Shown: in pieces, positions 10,851 to 23,036 of the stretch
How positions within the stretch are numbered: the stretch's first letter is position 1
How the letters are laid out: each line of letters starts with the position of its first letter
Source: Acanthopleura granulata
Taxonomy: Eukaryota > Mollusca > Polyplacophora > Chitonida > Chitonidae
Length of the DNA: 64,000 bases
Assembly (NCBI GenBank): GCA_016165875.1
Contig: JABBOT010000080.1
Location: forward strand, 18,696,572-18,760,571
Direction of reading: 5' to 3'
The notes under the pieces: generated by a model
The model's input: the letters and a program-made list of their open reading frames with translations, nothing else
Databases searched by the model: none
What the model was told of the DNA's origin: nothing
Made by a program: the position numbers and the translations under genes

Positions 10851-12104
10851 TGACTGAAAGACAAGCATCTCAATCTATTGGTTACATATATGCCCTCTCT
10901 CTCTCTTTCCTTTTCAGTTAAAGAGTGAACATACAATATCACCTACGTTATTTTGGATAGGAGGTAAAAACAACAATAAGATAACAGTTACAGCCATTAA
11001 TTTCTGATGTCCTTAGGAAGTCTCCACATTACCTTTTCCTCTGAAATTCTCATGAGTTGAGGGGATTCATCAAAACAGAGAGACCAGAAGCACAAAACTG
11101 AGTCATTTGTGTTCTTCAGTCTGTGTGGGGAAGAATACAAAGCAGGAATAAAGACACTGATACGTAGAGATATGTGGCAAATAGGCAGGGTTAGAGTTCA
11201 TATTCATATACTCTATTATCAGTACTAGTATTGTACAAACTGTTAGTGTCCTGATACAAAAAATCACTATTAAATAGCATGCCGACAACATACACGTTAC
11301 TGACACAAAGCCTAATGTTTTACAAAGTACATTTAATGCTACATAGCTCTTACATGTAGTTACCTGTGAGTATGCTTCACATCTGTATAACATACGCTAC
11401 CATGGTAGTAAAGGCTTACTTAGCTTAAGTATGCTGGCTCAGATGGGTAAAGTGTTTGGGCCAGTTTCAGGAAGCATACTTTGTGCTAAGTAGCACTTCG
11501 CTAAGTGTACTTCATAGGTCTCCTTCATGGAAATGGCCCTAGCACTCAGTTTCTTTCAATACAAAAGTTCTTATGTTTAATAATGTTGTTGAGCATTGGT
11601 ATAATGAGGGTTTATTTTTGATACAGTACACGTAAATGTACAAGATGAATACAGATGAGTACATGTATCTTGGGCCATCATTAAAAATATATCTGTTGGG
11701 GATAACCCAGCCAACTCTTTGAAAAAGGGCTCTACTCTGAAGTGTTTATCAGGCTTGTATAGCTATAATTTCATTTTTATTTTTCTCTCCAATTTAAGTC
11801 CCAATCTATTTCATTCATGACTACCAATAATAAAACAATCCCTATCGACCGACCCTATTTTTGTAATACGGTTAAGTTATCTGCAACTTTTTTATCTCCA
11901 TTTTTGATGGATGATCCTGGTTCACTTGATATAAGCCTGTATCTGCGTGTACCTGCATAACCCTGCATTATTCTTTTCTGCTCACCCCTGAGGCCTACTC
12001 TCAACAGTTGGTGATTGAATCACATTTGGAAAAATTAGTTTTAAAATTTCATCAATAAGGGCACCTAATATTGAACTGAAAAAAAAAAAAAAAAAATATT
12101 GTCA
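10851..12104. other. Non-coding stretch with a MITE-like fragment
   Basis: No gene. GGGCCAGTTTCAGGAAGC at 11458 followed by CTAAGTAGCACTTCGCTAAG resembles the ends of the small foldback element at 22905-23036. A poly-A run lies at about 12079-12096. An open stretch on the minus strand at 11103-11393 has no recognisable features. Confidence 0.5.
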
Positions 12105-12440
12105 ATTGCCTGAGGTTTTTCTGTTGGGCCAATGAAAACAAAGCCCCAGGGCAGTTTACCCAATTCACTGGCTGCCACGCGCTCAGGTCAAAGAAAATGA
12201 AGTAGACCACTTGCTAAAGAACCAGAAAAGCTAGATGCAGAACATGCAGTTTCCATGGAAACCAGGCACAGCACAAACAGTGCAGTTGTGGATGTGTATG
12301 CAGAGGACTATAATTACTGCAGCGCTGCGTGTGTGAAATAATATGCAGCTCCTTGCAGCCCTGGCTGGCAATGATCAGAGCTTGATTTATTCTGCAGGGT
12401 TCCACAATACCAGCTGTAAACATGTCATAAAATCATGCGG
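12105..12440. promoter_or_regulatory. Candidate conserved non-coding element 3
   Basis: This is the most convincing of the three by eye. Unique, balanced sequence with GAAAACAAAGCCCCAGGGCA (SOX-like core), CAGGTCAAAGAAAATG (nuclear receptor/TCF-like), GACTATAATTACTGCAGCG (homeodomain-like), ATTTATTCTGCAG and GTAAACATGTCATAAAATCA (forkhead-like). There is no coding potential. Function as an enhancer is inference. Confidence 0.35.
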
Positions 12441-12894
12441 ATCAATAGACAAGTTGCATATCTTATCATCAGGAAGGCAGCTCAAGAGTTCTTCCAGTAG
12501 GCCTCTTGCTTCATAGTACACCAGTCCTTCATAACACTGATGTTATTAGTGCACAAATCTGCCTGTTGTGTTGTAAGTGAAGCATGTTGTATGAAGCTCG
12601 GTAACTGATAGCCTTTTTAGACTTATTCAGAATTGAAACAGGCATAGTGTGATGCTGGATTTTAACTGGAAAATCACCATACATATAAACATCATGGGTA
12701 TTGTTTGATAATTACATGATGACCAAGCTTAATGCTGACTGCAAGGAATTACATAACAAAATCTGGAGGTTTATATTTCCAGACTGAACCCTTGGGGATA
12801 TGTACCGATGTGTGCAATAACAGCTTTGTGAAAATTTTGACTGCATAAACTGTATAGTGAATGTCGTGTTAGGGTGAAGCGTGCTAAAATGAGA
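12441..12894. other. Non-coding stretch
   Basis: Unique DNA without recognisable genes or repeats. Confidence 0.5.
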
Positions 12895-13345
12895 GAGATA
12901 TATCCTGTATCTTTATTCAATGGGCCTGCCATCCTGAGATATATCCTGTACCTTTATTCAATGGGTCTGCCATCCTGAGATATATCCTGTATCTTTATTC
13001 AATGGGTCTGCCATCCTGAGATATATCCTGTATCTATATTCAATGGGCCTGCCATCCTGAGATATATCCTGTATCTTTATTCAATGGGTCTGCCATCCTT
13101 AGACATATCCTGTATCTTTATTCAATGGGCCTGCCATCCTGAGACATATCCTGTATCTTTATTCAATGGGCCTGCCATCCTGAGATATATCCTGTATCTT
13201 TATTCAATGGGCCTGCCATCCTTAGATATATCCTGTATTTTTATTCAATGGGCCTGTCATCCTGAGATATATCCTGTATCTTTATTCAATGGGCCTGCCA
13301 TCCTGAGATATATCCTGTATCTTTATTCAATGGGCCTGCCATCCC
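12895..13345. repeat. 41-bp minisatellite, about 11 copies
   Basis: Tandem units of 41 bp marked by ATATATCCTGTATCTTTATT and CAATGGGCCTGCCATCCTG, with only occasional single-base differences. 41 is not a multiple of three, so a 41-residue peptide period appears in the open stretch at 13084-13368. That open stretch is an artefact of the repeat. Confidence 0.95.
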
Positions 13346-14504
13346 GAGATTCATTTCATTGTCATTAAAGCTGATAACTCTAGGCTGTTCAATCATTACA
13401 CACATCATCACTATTAAAATACTTAAAGGTTAACTGTCCTGCTTCTATTTTTCAATTAACTTAACTCAACGATATACCTGTAATGTAAAACAAATGACAC
13501 ATCTGAAAAGTCCTTTTACTCGTAGAAAACACCAAAAATTCCAAGAAGAAAATCACACAACACTTGTCTGCCATTGAAAGGCACTAGCATACCCAACATA
13601 GGTGACGTAATTGTAGCATTTCTGGCTTTGAAGCGCAGTGGTGTCTAGTCTATATGAAGGATTAAAAAAACGCCTTCTCAAAATGGCTAGAGCATGATTT
13701 AGAGTGCTTATTCAGTTTGAAATGGTCATGTCGCATGGCAATTATTCGTTTTCGGAACATGCAGGGATGCAATGGGATGGCATGAAAACTAATCCCGTCG
13801 TCATTGGGTGAGAGATTAGCACAGTTGATTGCTGCACAGAACGACACACTGCCACTATGACATCGTACACTGGGCGGACATCCAGGGCAGATAAGCGTTT
13901 CCAAAATAGCAACCTTCACAAAACTCAGCCTATCAGTCTAGAAGAAATATATATTTAAAAACATCTGGCAATTTTTATTCTTTGAATCACTTCAGCTCCA
14001 TGTTTCAGATACCTTTAGGATATACTGTGCCAATTATGTGCACAACTATTGATCGAGCAGGACAGTTCGCCTATTAACACACATCGTGTACATGTGTGAT
14101 TTATGGAAATCAGACACAGAACACTTGTTTTTAAACGTACATTTCAATGAGAGAAAAATACCATACATTAATTGACAAGTTTAAGACGCTCAACTAATTT
14201 TGTGAAACTACAAAAATACCCTTCAGCTCTTAAACTTATTAAAGGCCATACGAGTTTAATTTCATATTTAATATAATTTTACAAATGCAATTTTCGATAT
14301 ATCAATGTTGATCTACAAAAAGAAAACAAATCAGAAATTCTAAACAAGGGCAAGTTTTGAAACCATACAACTACAAAATATCTATCCAACTTTACATTTG
14401 TACTTGTACATATAGTCCTTAGAAATGATATATTTTCGGCAATTCTTTTGCATGTATGCCAGATGTTTATTGAGTCATATTCTGGGGGCATTGTTCTGTG
14501 TAGA
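13346..14504. other. Non-coding stretch
   Basis: No gene, array or recognised element. Minus-strand open stretches at 13662-13919 and 14279-14491 lack any protein feature. Confidence 0.5.
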
Positions 14505-14762
14505 CTGATAAAATTTATTTCTTTATTTGATTGGTGTTTTAAGCTGTACTCAAGAATATTTCACTTGTTCGCATTATGGTTGGAGGAAACCGGGTAGAGC
14601 CCGGGGGGAACCCACAACCATCTGCAGGTTGCTGGCAGACCTTCCCACGTACAACGGGAGAGGAAGCCAGCATAAGCTGGACTTGAACTCACTGCATTGG
14701 TAGGAGGCTTCTAGACCATTGCACCGTGCTAGTGAGCTAACTAACTGAGCCATGGAGACCCC
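14505..14762 (-). mobile_element. SINE family A, complete copy
   Basis: The best complete copy. The tail TTTGATTGGTGTTTTAAGC lies left; the core GGAGGAAACCGGGTAGAGCC and TGCAGGTTGCTGGCAGACC lies in the middle. Reading the minus strand, the head starts at 14762 as GGGGTCTCCATGGCTCAGTT, with pol III box A (TGGCTCAGTTAG) and box B (GAGTTCAAGTCC). It is therefore a tRNA-derived SINE. Confidence 0.85.
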
Positions 14763-15480
14763 CTAGACTAATAAAACTATAGTTTTCATGTAGCTCTGAA
14801 ATTGGCCAACCCAACAAATGTAGTTTTGCCTTCAAAATCAAATTACAGGTGGGAAAATCACATTGAAAGTTGCCTCTCATATAAGACCGACATATGAAAT
14901 TAGGAAATGTATACATACATGTATATTTCTTGCTTGTTCAAAGCATATCCAAATATCTCTGTTTGTTCAATGCATATCAAGCTGACAACTGTACTTGCAT
15001 ACACTGTACCTTTCAAGTACCCTATTTCTTCTAATTTTTGAGACACCTGGTATGTCTTTTTGATCCAGTATAAATAAAAGGGAAAGAGACATAATTTCTT
15101 GTTTTCAGCTTTACTGTTATTTGTTCCAAAAATTAGAAGAATTACGACCATCTTGAAAAAACTATTTGTTTTGCATAACCTGACCCTATAAAAATAAAAG
15201 GTTGGTTGGTAGGAACTTTTTTTTCATAATTCTGGCTGTAGAAAAAGATGAGAGTTCAAAGAAATGAACATTGATAGAAAAAATATTTTAAAAATATCAA
15301 TATAAACTTTTTGAGTCCGGCCCTTCTTTGAAGGCCAAGGGTAGTTATAGTTAGATGGCATTTCACCTGGTCTAATATACCTGCATGTGCACTCGTTCGA
15401 GAGCGTAAACATTTTCCTTCATTTCTGCTCAAACGTTTTAATTCTGTTACTATACATGAACATGTCATAGCACTGACACA
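14763..15480. other. Non-coding stretch
   Basis: AT-rich, no gene. Minus-strand open stretches at 14900-15151 and 15224-15468 have no recognisable content. Confidence 0.5.
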
Positions 15481-15680
15481 AGCAGAGCCCAGAGACAGTC
15501 ATCATCCCTTCCCAGTTACCAGCAGAGCCCAGAGACAGTCATCATCCCTTCCCAGTTACCAGCAGAGCCCAGAGATAGTCATCATCCCTTCCCAGTTACC
15601 AGCAGAGCCCAGAGACAGTCATCATCCCTTCCCAGTTACCAGCAGAGCCCAGAGACAGTCATCATCCCTCCCCAGTTACC
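15481..15680. repeat. 40-bp minisatellite, exactly 5 copies
   Basis: Five perfect-length 40-bp units (AGCAGAGCCCAGAGACAGTC then ATCATCCCTTCCCAGTTACC) with only two substitutions in total (T at 15576 region, C in the last unit). Very recent expansion. Confidence 0.97.
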
Positions 15681-15689
15681 AGGCCTCAT

Positions 15690-15840
15690 ATCTAAGGTGT
15701 GCTATCACCCTCCCATGCCTAGTGCATTCATGAAAAAAAATCTAAGTGTGCTAATACACACCAGAAATAATGAAGGAGAGTGAATCTAAGTGTGCAAACC
15801 ACACTCCTGCAGGTCTCCTACAAGGGGTGTGAACATCACA
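15690..15840. repeat. Degenerate repeats with GTGTG/CACAC hairpin motif
   Basis: Four spaced short motifs: TCTAAGGTGTGCTATCACCC, TCTAAGTGTGCTAATACACA, TCTAAGTGTGCAAACCACAC and a GGGGTGTGAACATCACACTC variant. Each can form a small stem. They may be remnants of one tandem family next to the 40-bp array. Confidence 0.5.
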
Positions 15841-16773
15841 CTCCTGTTCAAAAACAAAAACCAAGGCCTGAGGAAACTGAAAAAGCTCCTGACAATGAAA
15901 CTGTCTTAGTCAGTTGTGACGTCTGGATTTGAACACAACATTGTAACAGGGTCCTAACGGAAGTCCTAACTCATTTACATATTACCTCATTTTAGTGAAG
16001 CTGAATATTTTATTGATGCAGAGTGAACACCATAATGTCACAGTGAGTATATATATGCCATTAATGAGACTGTCTAATAACTAAAAACTTAAGACATGAA
16101 CCTCCTAATTCATTGCAGCGCCACCTACTGGGAGAGGAAAATCTGCCATTACCTCATGCCTGTATAGAAAGGATGCTCTCCTTAAATGTAACAGTTCCTA
16201 CAAATTTTTCAGATAAACACAAGCAACACAGCAAATATGTATATACAGCGCTCTCTTCAAACAGTTTCTAATTTTTTTTTTTTTTTTTTTTTTTTTACAT
16301 ACTTTTAAAGTGTTAGCTCTCCGGTAAATCTAAATGTTTTATTAAACAGCCTTTCTCTCTGTGTCTTATTTCACCAGAAACTAAACAACCACAGCCACAC
16401 AGCATTTAACCATTATGGTATCCGTAAAAAGATCAACAATCAAAGGGAGACCATCCACTATAAGCGTGTACATCTCTGAGTATTCACACACACTGCTATG
16501 TGTACATGTATGACCTGAATAAGCATTAAGAAATGTGTATAATTTTTACATGAAAACATTCTCACTATGCCTACAGAAAAAAAATGAGACACTCTAAAAT
16601 TAATACTAAAAAAATAATGGTTACATTACCATTGAAAACTTTTAATTAAGCTCCTAAATTTTACAAAATGAGTTTTATGACAAAATTGTTGCAATTTGCA
16701 AAGTACAGTACACTTAATTCCACACAGCAGAATACTGGTATCTGTTTGGATATTTCTTTTTTTATACTTGTTC

Positions 16774-16807
<34 letters not shown>

Positions 16808-17015
16808 TGTGTGTGTGGCTTACTTTTAGTCTCATTTTCTACAGTCTTTTTCCGGCTTGTACATATTGGGGCACCTACGGTCTGCTTTACATCAACTTAC
16901 TGTTCCTGAGTTAATATTTCTATTTATATCTTTACTTCATAACCTGTCTTCTAAAAACTCTACATTCCTAATTGTATCATGTTTCTAATACTGCTTCACT
17001 TGAATACCAGATATG
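15841..17015. other. Non-coding stretch with poly-T tracts and a GT microsatellite
   Basis: Contains a long T tract at about 16269-16296, and T(about 20) followed by (GT)n at about 16775-16817. The T/GT boundary yields homopolymer open stretches on both strands that are not genes. Otherwise featureless. Confidence 0.7.
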
Positions 17016-17240
17016 AAAGATATTTGACATGAAATTCACCAGACATAACAGATACCAGACATAAACAATACCAGGCATGAAAGATCCCGGACATAACAGA
17101 TACCAGACATAAATGACACCAGACATAAACGATACCAGGCATGAAAGATACCTGACATAAAAGACACCAGACATGATAGACACCAGCCATAACAGACATG
17201 AGACATAAAGAACACCAGACATGAATGACACCAGACAAGT
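17016..17240. repeat. 16-bp minisatellite, about 13 degenerate copies
   Basis: Units of about 16 bp of the form ATACCAGACATAAACG, with variants (CCAGGCATGAAAG, CCGGACATAACAG). Minus-strand open stretches here (16977-17243) are repeat artefacts rich in CLVSFMS-type text. Confidence 0.9.
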
Positions 17241-18369
17241 CATACCATCAAGTCAAATTATACTGTGGCCAGTTACATGTAGATATTTACTTCACACAGA
17301 GCCCATTATGAGAACAATGTCCATTTTGATCTAATGGAAAGATTCAATTGAGTCATCGTGCATTTTGTCTTCAAACTCCCCAGGCTTTGTCCTCTAGTAT
17401 ACATAGCAACATGTGTCTAACATGTACCATCAACAACAACTGCATAGGTTCAAAACCTCACCTAACCTCACCAGTATAAATTCTGCGCAGGACTAAGTCC
17501 AAATCACTTTGGCTATTAGGCACTGAACCTAAACAGCTATTCCTCTTGTCACAAAGATGCACTATGATTCTTATCCACTGAAACATTGAATTTAATATAG
17601 TACAACTTCAGTTTCAAGAGAAACTGGACAGAAATATTACAAGGATATGAAGGGAATCATCTAGCCAAAACTATGGTTGAGCAGGAATTATTATGGATAC
17701 AACTGTTTAACACATCTATATTAAACTGAAGATTCTTCTAAAAACAAATTCTTGGACTGTATCCACAAAATTTTCCTTGTGACGTGATCAATAATATTCC
17801 TCCTGTCAAGTTAAATCAGGCAGATATCACAATGAAAAAAGGCAATTATGCTGCGATGATGTCAAGAGCGCTTGAAAGTATGTCATTTGTAGATCTCCGT
17901 CAACAATGTGTGACACCATGAGTTCATGCGTGATGTCATGCGGGGCAAAATGGCAAGGACTGAAAATATTTGCTTCTGTATAGTGCTCCGAAAGGTACTA
18001 AGTTTTAGTTTTAATTTCCTGTATCTTTTTTTATACCGCTATTGTGGAAAAGCCTTTCTGACTACTTCAATGTTTACAATTTCAACTGGTTACATGAGTC
18101 ACATGTAATTACACGGCTCCTTAACTGCCATCACACTGTCTTAATTCCAGATTGCAAAACTGGAACCAGTACTCAGGTAGGAACATTAGCTGAGAAGTTT
18201 CAGGTAGGTCTACCATATCTGCACATTCATACCAACCATGGGGGGAAAAAAAAAGACATTGAAAGTAACATGGAAAGATACATATATATATATAAACCTA
18301 ATCTTTACAACTCTCGAAGTCAGACAAAAGCTGCACATGTAAAGGACTAGACCGTCATGACGGTGCTTT
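17241..18369. other. Non-coding stretch
   Basis: Unique AT-rich sequence with no gene. Plus-strand open stretches at 17926-18350 contain nothing recognisable. Confidence 0.5.
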
Positions 18370-18978
18370 AGCCCCAGGTGGCTATTTCACTCCTATACTG
18401 GGCTGGTTGTATCATAGCCACAGAGGCAACCAATGGGAGAGCTTACACGCTTTCATGTCAAGTCAGGTAAGTCCCTCCTGAACGATGTTTGAAGTCCAAA
18501 ACAGGTGTTAACTGTGGCTCTTACCTGTCACATCAGCCACACACACAACATCCCATGTAACTTCCACTCGTTAATGACACGCCAGCCCCGACTTCATGAA
18601 TTCTATGAAAACTATTTTGCAGGTATCCGGCCATGACGTGCTTCTTTTCGGGTTTACTGAACATGTACAGTCACAAGAACAACACAAGAACTCCTCAACC
18701 CCCATACACTGCCGCCACTTCAGCCATGACCGTTTCATGATTTCGGGGCTGGTGCGTCATTACCAAGAGTGGACTTTATGTGGGCTGCTATGTGGGCTGC
18801 TGTGTGTGCAGTCGAGCTGAGAGGTAAGAGGCACAGTTGACACCTGTTTTGGACTTCAAATATTGTTCAGAAAGGACTTACCTGACCTGAGGTGAAAGCA
18901 TGTAAGCTTTACTATTGGTTGCGTATGTGGCTATCATACGACCAGCCCAGTGTAGGAGTAAAATAGCCACCTGGGGCT
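18370..18978. mobile_element. Foldback element F1, 609 bp, long inverted arms
   Basis: The left arm begins AGCCCCAGGTGGCTATT and the right end is its reverse complement AATAGCCACCTGGGGCT. Pairing continues through CTGGGCTGGTTGTATCATAG, TCAGGTAAGTCC and TTTGAAGTCCAAAACAGGTG on the left, with matching complement at 18822-18960. It goes on inward through CCAGCCCCGACTTCATGA (about 18578) against TCATGATTTCGGGGCTGG (about 18735). Arms total roughly 230 bp with scattered mismatches and a loop of roughly 130 bp. No transposase is present. No clear target-site duplication is seen. Looks like a MITE/foldback element. Confidence 0.85.
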
Positions 18979-19889
18979 GGATTGGACTTGTGATGTATTC
19001 AGACACAGTATCAAACACGGCCCACAGAAAACAGGCCTCTTTCTCAAGATTGTACCAGTTCATAATGCTCGGTGACATCAACAAAACCAAACAAATTTCT
19101 GTTCAGTGAGATACAGGCAAGCATGTCTTATGTTGTTGTTGCAGTTATTTCGTGTATACTCGTGACAGTCGAGGTGTGTGGAACAGAATCCTTATCATTA
19201 TCATGTACATTATTTCACCACATTTAAAAGTATACAAGGTCACTTTAGCGTTATTTTTATGTCAAAACCGATATACCACAACTTACCTAACCTCTAGTTT
19301 ACATTCCTAACTTGACAGCACTTGAAACTTCAGTTCCAACACACCGGGCACTTTGCCACTCTCCTCCATTCGGATGTTCCCATTGATGTGGCAGTGTGGT
19401 CTCTATTACCGACATTTGCGAGCAAACTTTTCCATTCTTCGTGAAAATATGCCTTTAGAAATTGAAATTCACATGACCAAAATGACACATGTATTATTTA
19501 CCCCCACTTTTGAAAACAGCTTAGCTTGTCAACGTTTAGATATCAACCCCCCACTTTCAATATTAACCGGGCCATTTCAGATTTGATTAGATTTTGATTT
19601 GATAGTCTAGTGGAACATTTCATTTTTGTCCAGTTCAAGGGACTGCACTCAGCCATTGGTGCATTTTATTGTATTAAGATGGGATGGTTTCCCTTGAACT
19701 GGAGCCAAACTACACTCTACTTGTCCATGTATTGCTTATCAACTTTTCTGTGCCCGAAATATTCTGAGTTGCCATCTTCTTCTTTTGTTTCTTCGTGTTT
19801 TCTCAAGCGTGTAGCTGATGATACTGATGTCCACTGAATTTGGGGAAACATTTACAAAACTATTTTGGTTCGTCCATAACACGCCCGTA
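18979..19889. other. Non-coding stretch
   Basis: No gene. Several plus-strand open stretches of 60-77 codons lack recognisable features. Confidence 0.5.
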
Positions 19890-20005
19890 AATTTCTTTAC
19901 TTATTTGATTGGTGTTTTATGCCGTACGCAAGAATACTTCACTTATACCACGGCGGCCGACATTGAGGTGGGAGGAAACCGGACAGAGCCCCGTAAACTG
20001 ACTGC
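19890..20005 (-). mobile_element. SINE family A fragment (tail and core)
   Basis: TTGATTGGTGTTTTATGCCG, AAGAATACTTCACTTATACC and GGTGGGAGGAAACCGGACAG match the SINE A tail and core. The head is missing (truncated about 20005). Confidence 0.8.
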
Positions 20006-21774
20006 CATTGTTCATGTACATGATTTCAAGTAAGTGAAAAGGCCTTGAGTAGCCTATGCAGTTAAGTGAAAATAAAATGAATTGTAATGAAGTAGGACTA
20101 GGCATAAAACCTCGCCGATTGAAATGACCAGAGAGCGGTATCGAAACCCACCTTTAATCATTTATTTTCTAGGAATTAAAGGTCATCGAAAGGTCGAATA
20201 CTAAGATGGCCTTTATAATGGTCCACGTCTGGTGTCAGTGACGTGACAATAAATGATTTACTTTAACCCAATCTTGGTACCGGGTATTCAGCATTTGTGT
20301 AACTCCTCTGACTGCCTAGAATTCACCACAAGATTAAACGTCACTGCAGGTTGTAACAACAACTTGAGTTAGCGGTAAACCTCGTTTTCACCTAACAACA
20401 CCTAAACCTTCGGCTGACACCTAACATTATCAGTCTGGTCCTAAAGTCTGCATTACACTTTGGTCATTAGGCGGCAATGTATTTAAGGATACTAGAACCC
20501 TTCAGGGCTGCACTTTGGTCAATTTTGTTTTTATTTCACATCCTCAATCTACATTCTCTTATCTTACCTCTCACTTAAAGATGAAAACCAAATTCGAATT
20601 CTGAATACCTAAAATATGACAAAAAGTAAAACATGTGAATCAAGGTAGATGTCTTTTCCTATTTACCTGCTGTGAATAGACCTGCCTCTGGTAAATGTAT
20701 ATTGGGCTCGGATATAAACTGTGCATGGCTGCTTGTGCACACTCCCCAAGCAGACCTGTAATATATTAACTAAAACAACAGCCTTAATCACCCTACCGGT
20801 GTGGGGTTAATAAACACATTCTAGCAGGTTTTTCCCAGAACTGTCAAGATAAAACACCAATTTAGGCTTTCATAATAAGTTTTAAAATTTAACATAAGTA
20901 GGTTCATATATCTGCATTTTAACTGGAGGCGGAACAATTGATTAAAATTTATTTTCAAACGAATTAATGACGAATGTTGTCACACATAATGCTTCTCCAG
21001 ACATTTTTATCTTTTTCCGCCCGTCAATTCTTTAGATGGTGGGGTTGATAAATTACATCCATTTTTCGTTTATTTTTCAACATAACGCTACACAACTAAA
21101 TACTTAAGTTAAAACAGTCATGCAAATTTTTGATATCTTTCCTGGTTTTAAGGAGAAAAGTTTTAAAAAAATTTTTTAAATTTTTGAATGTTTTAACTAT
21201 AAAGAATCACTCAGAACACTCTGAGATGAATATCAAAAATCTGTGGGATCGTTTATTCGTTCAAGTAGTAAATTTTGAAAATTTTGGAAATTGGCGATAA
21301 AATAGCCCTTTCAAAAACAGCTCCATTTTTTTCAAACATTCTCTTACGTTTGATTTATATTGAAGTTGGGTAAACTTTCAAAACTTTTTTTGAAATCAGC
21401 AGTCGTTTAGCTTTCAGAATATGTATACGCATGACCGTATTTGATCAATATTTTGGGCTACATAAGGCAAAATGTAAAATTTTTCTTTCTAGGGGCTGTA
21501 ATATATTTAATTAAAAATTCTTAAAAAGATGAGTAAAGGCACTAATCTACACTAATTTGCTTTTATTTTGTTTTTTACGTTTTCTAGATTTTACTTTAAC
21601 AGTGTGACTGGATGGAATATTTAACCTGTTACTCTTGACGGGTTTTACACTGCGAGCACGACCCTTAATTAATTGTGTTTGTCTCAGCTCTGTAGCTCTG
21701 TAATTGATCGATCAGATGTTGAACCATATAGTGAGACTGACTTATATTTTGAGGAATAATGAAACTGGAATGTT
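20006..21774. other. AT-rich non-coding stretch
   Basis: No gene. 20900-21550 is especially A/T-rich with runs such as TTTTAAAAAAATTTTTTAAA; no repeat unit is clear. Confidence 0.5.
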
Positions 21775-22530
21775 GAGATTACAATAGTGAGATTGGAAAA
21801 ATGAGATTGGAATAATGGCACTGGATATACTGAGAATGCAGTAATGAGATTGATTTTCGTGCCTTTAGCCCAGTAAGTTGGACTACAGAGCGAATGGTTT
21901 TAGTGATATTGGTATAATGACATATTGGTCTGAGTGAGAATGGACTATAGTGAGATTGATGTTCGTGACTCTTGGCCAAATGAGATTGAAATTCGTGACA
22001 ATGCACTAGACATAATGAGATTGATGTTCTCGACAGTGGACTACGCCTAGTGAGATTGATCTTTTCGAAAGTAGACTAGGTCGAGTGAGATTGATGTTCG
22101 CGACTTGGCCCACCGAGTTTTGTGATTCGTGAAAATGGACTAGGCCTAGTCAGATTGATGTTCTTGACAGTGAACTCTAGGGCTGGTGAGATTGATGCTC
22201 GTGACAGTGGACTATGCCCGGTGAAATTGATGTTAGTAACAGTGGATTGTAGGCCTATCGAGATTGAAGTTCGTGATAATAGACCAGGCTGGTTAGGTTA
22301 ATGTTCGTGAAAGAGAACACTAGGCCTTTTGAGATTGATATTAGTGGCAGAGGACTAGGCCCAGTGAGATTGATGTTTGTGACTGTTGGCCTATTGATAT
22401 TGATGTTAGTGACAATGGACAAGGCCTAGTGAGATTGAGGTACATGATAGTGGACTAGGTCTAGTGAGATTAAGGTTCGTGACAATGGACTAGGGTTTGT
22501 AAGATTGATGTTCGTGAGATTGAGTCATAT
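21775..22530. repeat. About 35-bp degenerate minisatellite
   Basis: Repeated TGAGATTGATGTTCGTGACA followed by a GTGGACTAGGCCTAG segment, about 20 units with substitutions and length changes. The left end (21775-21990) is most diverged. Minus-strand open stretch 21779-22006 is a by-product. Confidence 0.85.
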
Positions 22531-22904
22531 ATCATATCTGAATGTCTTAAGATGATTCCGAAATGCATGTGATCTTCCATCGAGTCACGGTTTGGCGTGA
22601 TATTGCCGATACGAGTCTACCCTCTCAAGGCGATGAAAGGTTGCATAAACCATTCATGTTCGAGAAAGTTACTTCCTTGAGTGTCCGACATTGCCGTGGC
22701 GGTTTCGTTACATCAGAGCTTCATTCTTCAACCCGATCAATTCCTTCAGGATCAAGACTCGTCAGTTATCCTGGCATACCTTACATACCTGTTCATAAGC
22801 ACAGGTCATGACGTGAAGGTGATCAATGACCTTTTCTTCTGCAACAGACAGACTTCCCTGCGTAAATCACACGAAAACAGGACAGGCATTCCTGATGTAC
22901 GCCT
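22531..22904. other. Non-coding stretch
   Basis: Unique sequence; overlapping open stretches at 22563-22811 and 22681-23043 lack recognisable domains and the second runs into the foldback element. Confidence 0.45.
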
Positions 22905-23036
22905 GGGGCACCTGCAAGAAGCCCTCTCAATATTACGAGCATGTAACTACCATACCTACACTGGTACCATACCTACTGCTGGTTGCCATGATAGTTACGT
23001 GATCTTAGCGCTAAGAGGGCTTCGTGCAACGGGGCC
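22905..23036. mobile_element. Small foldback element F4 (about 132 bp)
   Basis: Left arm GGGGCACCTGCAAGAAGCCC then TCTCAATATTACGAGCATGT; right arm ends AGAGGGCTTCGTGCAACGGG with the complement of those words, including TAGTTACGTGATCTTAGCGC. The middle ACACTGGTACCATACCTAC is also partly symmetric. A non-coding palindromic MITE-like unit; a related end may be present at 11458. Confidence 0.7.

Noticed and set aside
13084..13368. 94-codon repetitive open stretch
   Set aside because: By-product of the 41-bp minisatellite, which has no stops in any plus-strand phase over part of its length.
14690..14762. tRNA gene-like box A and box B
   Set aside because: Part of the SINE A head: no acceptor stem closes, and the same head recurs with the SINE body.
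15481..15680. Regular 40-bp repeats as a possible CRISPR array
   Set aside because: The units are contiguous with no unique spacers, and the context is eukaryotic.
16696..16914. Phe/Val-rich open stretch resembling a membrane protein
   Set aside because: Caused by the poly-T and GT microsatellite.
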